This document shows positions 5,816-6,888 of a stretch of 6,888 nucleotides of DNA, piece by piece (the first letter of the stretch is position 1; every line of letters begins with the position of its first letter). Below the pieces are notes generated by a model, which saw only the letters and a list, made by a program, of their open reading frames with translations, was not told the DNA's origin and searched no databases. This DNA comes from Candidatus Altarchaeota archaeon (GTDB lineage Archaea; Altiarchaeota; Altiarchaeia; IMC4; SCGC-AAA252-I15). The DNA lies in contig JAHIYG010000284.1 in the NCBI GenBank assembly GCA_018815265.1, positions 1-6,888 on the forward strand, in the 5' to 3' direction. The translations under genes were made by a program, and so were the position numbers.

Positions 5816-5962
5816 ATGGATGCACTCTCCAATGCAAAAACTTACCTCAACTTGAGTGAAAAGGTACATGTGTGGGGTAAGAACAAAAGAATACCTCTGG
5901 CTGGTATGTTTGGTGGGTACCTGAAAGACAATGTAACTCTGCTAGTTATCAATCGTGTTTGA
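5816..5962 (+). CDS. Small hypothetical protein, 48 residues
   Basis: I do not recognise this gene. The frame runs from ATG to TGA and encodes a non-repetitive, well-mixed sequence: an N-terminal helix-like part (MDALSNAKTYLNLSE) and then alternating hydrophobic strands around VHVWGKNKRIPLAG, GGYLKDN and VTLLVINRV. The pattern V-x-V-x-x-KNKR...G-x-F-GGY-x-x-N-V-x-L-L-V faintly recalls the first Sm motif of Lsm or other small SH3-like barrels, but the protein is shorter than an Lsm, so this is only a hint. There is no ribosome-binding site. An eight-codon frame (5790-5816) ends in a TAATG overlap with this start, and the TATA-like CTTTATGAATA at 5764 could give a very short leader. It occupies the position where rpl12 is normally found but has no L12 features. 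It ends 13 bases from the convergent membrane-protein gene. Confidence 0.45.
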   Translation: MDALSNAKTYLNLSEKVHVWGKNKRIPLAGMFGGYLKDNVTLLVINRV

Positions 5963-5975
5963 TACTTAATTTGTC

Positions 5976-6248
5976 TTAGAATACTTTTATTTTTGGTATT
6001 TGTTTGGTGGGTTCTTGTTTTTCTGTCTTCATGTGTTTTGCCATGTAGTGTGCGTCTGCCATGCTCCAAGCGCCTATTAGGAGGTTTAGTATCAGTCTGG
6101 TTTCTGATTCGTTTAGGTAGTAGAGGTATCCTGTTATTGCTTCGAGGCCGAAGAAGAAGAATGCGCGACTCCACAGTCCAAGGTATACCTGCCCGAGCCC
6201 CCCTATTATGAATGATAGCAGTGCTGCAATCAAAGGGTTTTTACCCAT
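5976..6248 (-). CDS. TM2-like small integral membrane protein
   Basis: This is a 90-residue membrane protein of unknown function. The start GKNPLIAALLSFIIGGLGQV, followed by YLGLW, matches the TM2-type pattern in which a first membrane helix ends in a Gly-rich G-x-GLGQ-x-Y-x-G turn. Three hydrophobic segments are visible at about 6-24, 29-45 and 51-64. The end of the last helix carries SMADAHYMAKHM, a DAY-x-MAK-like motif common in these small archaeal and bacterial proteins. A charged cytoplasmic tail rich in Lys follows (71-90). GGAGG (6261-6257, minus strand) sits eight bases before the ATG. The gene overlaps the AAA ATPase upstream by 8 bases (6241-6248), so the two are probably translated together and may act together at the membrane. 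Confidence 0.8.
   Translation of the reverse strand: MGKNPLIAALLSFIIGGLGQVYLGLWSRAFFFFGLEAITGYLYYLNESETRLILNLLIGAWSMADAHYMAKHMKTEKQEPTKQIPKIKVF
5984..5994 (+). terminator. Oligo-T run downstream of the small open frame
   Basis: CTTTTATTTTT lies 22 bases after the stop of the 48-codon frame, inside the 3' end of the convergent membrane-protein gene, where it encodes its Lys-rich tail. Archaeal RNA polymerase stops at such T-runs, so it could end plus-strand transcription here. It may equally reflect only the AAA/AAG lysine codons on the other strand. Confidence 0.25.
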
Positions 6249-6888
6249 TTTTTTTGCCTCCTTTTTTGAACACTATCTTAGCGTCCATTTCGATGAGTTT
6301 CTTTGCGTATTCCCTGCTTAGTTCCCTGAGTGTATCCTCGTCTATGTCCCCTGACTTGTATTTTTCCTTGACATCCCTTAGCATATACTCTACCTGGTCT
6401 CGCTCTTGCTTCAAACTAGCAAGCTCGGACTCTATCTGGGCGCTGTCATCTACTTCAACAGCCTTTTCAGCGACAAGTTTCGCCAACTCAGGGTAATTGT
6501 TTTTCTCGCCAGATCCAAGAACCTGCTTTTTCGCCTGCAAAAACCACGGACCAAGAGATGATGTCCTCTCCCCTATGACTGCTTTGAAGTCGTCTTGTGT
6601 AATCGGTCTCTTCTCCCCGTCTTTGATGTATGTTTTCCAAGGCCTCTCAGCAGATTCATCGCATATTTGCTTGATGTCTGCGCTGCTGTAGCCGTCTGTC
6701 AACCCAGATAATTCTTCAAAGTTTATACCCTCTCCCAAAGGCAGTTTTTTCGTGTGTAGTTTGAATATTTGTGTTCTGCTTTGTTTGTCTGGTGGGGGTA
6801 TGAATATTTGGTCTGAGAATCTTCCTGCTCGCCTTAGTGCTGGGTCTATGTCCCATGGTGCGTTTGTTGCGGCGAGTACTGTTACTCC
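6241..6888 (-). CDS. AAA ATPase (Cdc48/Vps4-type), 3' part, with C-terminal coiled-coil tail
   Basis: The frame enters from the right edge, so only the last 215 residues are seen; the Walker A and probably Walker B motifs lie outside. Residues 1-24 of the visible part (VTVLAATNAPWDIDPALRRAGRF from 2) are the second region of homology with its arginine fingers (R19/R20, R23). The small C-terminal AAA subdomain follows, with LSGLTDGYSSADIKQICDES (60-79) as the sensor-2 region and ITQDDFKAVIGERTSSLGPW (96-115). NAPW and the PWF-x-QAKK ending recall the Vps4/meiotic clade, whereas IDPALRRxGRF recalls Cdc48, so the subfamily is open. A long charged helical tail follows (about 150-205), broken by KSGDIDEDT (178-186), which resembles the short SHOCT-like helical hairpins of archaeal proteins. 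AAA ATPases of this kind unfold or remodel protein complexes. It overlaps the membrane-protein gene by 8 bases. Confidence 0.88.
   Translation of the reverse strand, partial: GVTVLAATNAPWDIDPALRRAGRFSDQIFIPPPDKQSRTQIFKLHTKKLPLGEGINFEELSGLTDGYSSADIKQICDESAERPWKTYIKDGEKRPITQDDFKAVIGERTSSLGPWFLQAKKQVLGSGEKNNYPELAKLVAEKAVEVDDSAQIESELASLKQERDQVEYMLRDVKEKYKSGDIDEDTLRELSREYAKKLIEMDAKIVFKKGGKKNG

Noticed and set aside
5842..6174. Second minus-strand frame (110 codons) across the membrane-protein gene and the small open frame
   Set aside because: It is an out-of-frame reading of the TM2-like gene; its Arg/Pro/Thr-rich product is typical of a shifted frame.
5993..6691. Three plus-strand frames opposite the membrane protein and the AAA ATPase
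   Set aside because: They are antisense to frames with clear family motifs, and their Ser/Leu/Phe-rich products are the expected complement of charged helical proteins.

Overview
The window is chromosomal DNA from an archaeon. It carries the archaeal order ftsZ - secE - spt5 - rpl11 - rpl1 - rpl10, with archaeal-type (P0-like) L10, archaeal FtsZ and a 56-residue archaeal SecE. Starts are preceded by GGAG/GGTGAT-type ribosome-binding sites, and intergenic AT-rich boxes look like archaeal TATA elements. The lineage cannot be fixed from this sequence alone; a euryarchaeal or DPANN-type organism is compatible. Pyruvate:ferredoxin oxidoreductase subunits upstream indicate anaerobic, ferredoxin-based carbon metabolism.

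Layout, plus strand: positions 1-1444 hold the 3' part of porA (C-terminal domain only; the reading frame is closed upstream in all three frames) abutting a complete porB. Positions 1512-2645 hold ftsZ. Positions 2742-4082 hold secE, spt5 and rpl11, each overlapping the next by 4-8 bases. A 73-base gap with a TATA-like box and a perfect 8-bp hairpin touching the ribosome-binding site leads to rpl1 and rpl10 (4156-5699, overlapping by 7 bases). rpl12, which normally follows rpl10 in archaea, is not here. Instead there is a 116-base intergenic segment with nested inverted repeats and then a small 48-codon open frame (5816-5962). On the minus strand a two-gene unit runs inward from the right edge: a partial AAA ATPase with a C-terminal coiled coil (6888-6241), overlapping by 8 bases a 90-residue TM2-like membrane protein (6248-5976).

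How the genes fit together: porA/porB encode subunits of one enzyme. FtsZ drives division. SecE is part of the membrane translocon, Spt5 is the transcription elongation factor that can couple RNA polymerase to ribosomes, and L11, L1 and L10 form the base of the two mobile ribosomal stalks. The AAA ATPase and membrane protein probably form an unrelated unit acting at the membrane.

Most of the window is ordinary housekeeping sequence. The points worth a second look are the broken or split porA, the missing rpl12 together with an L10 lacking the usual acidic/Phe-Gly tail, the Lys/Ala-rich extension on L11, the hairpin in the rpl1 leader, the small open frame after rpl10, and the AAA plus TM2 pair. 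I see no tRNA, rRNA, CRISPR array or recognisable insertion sequence.
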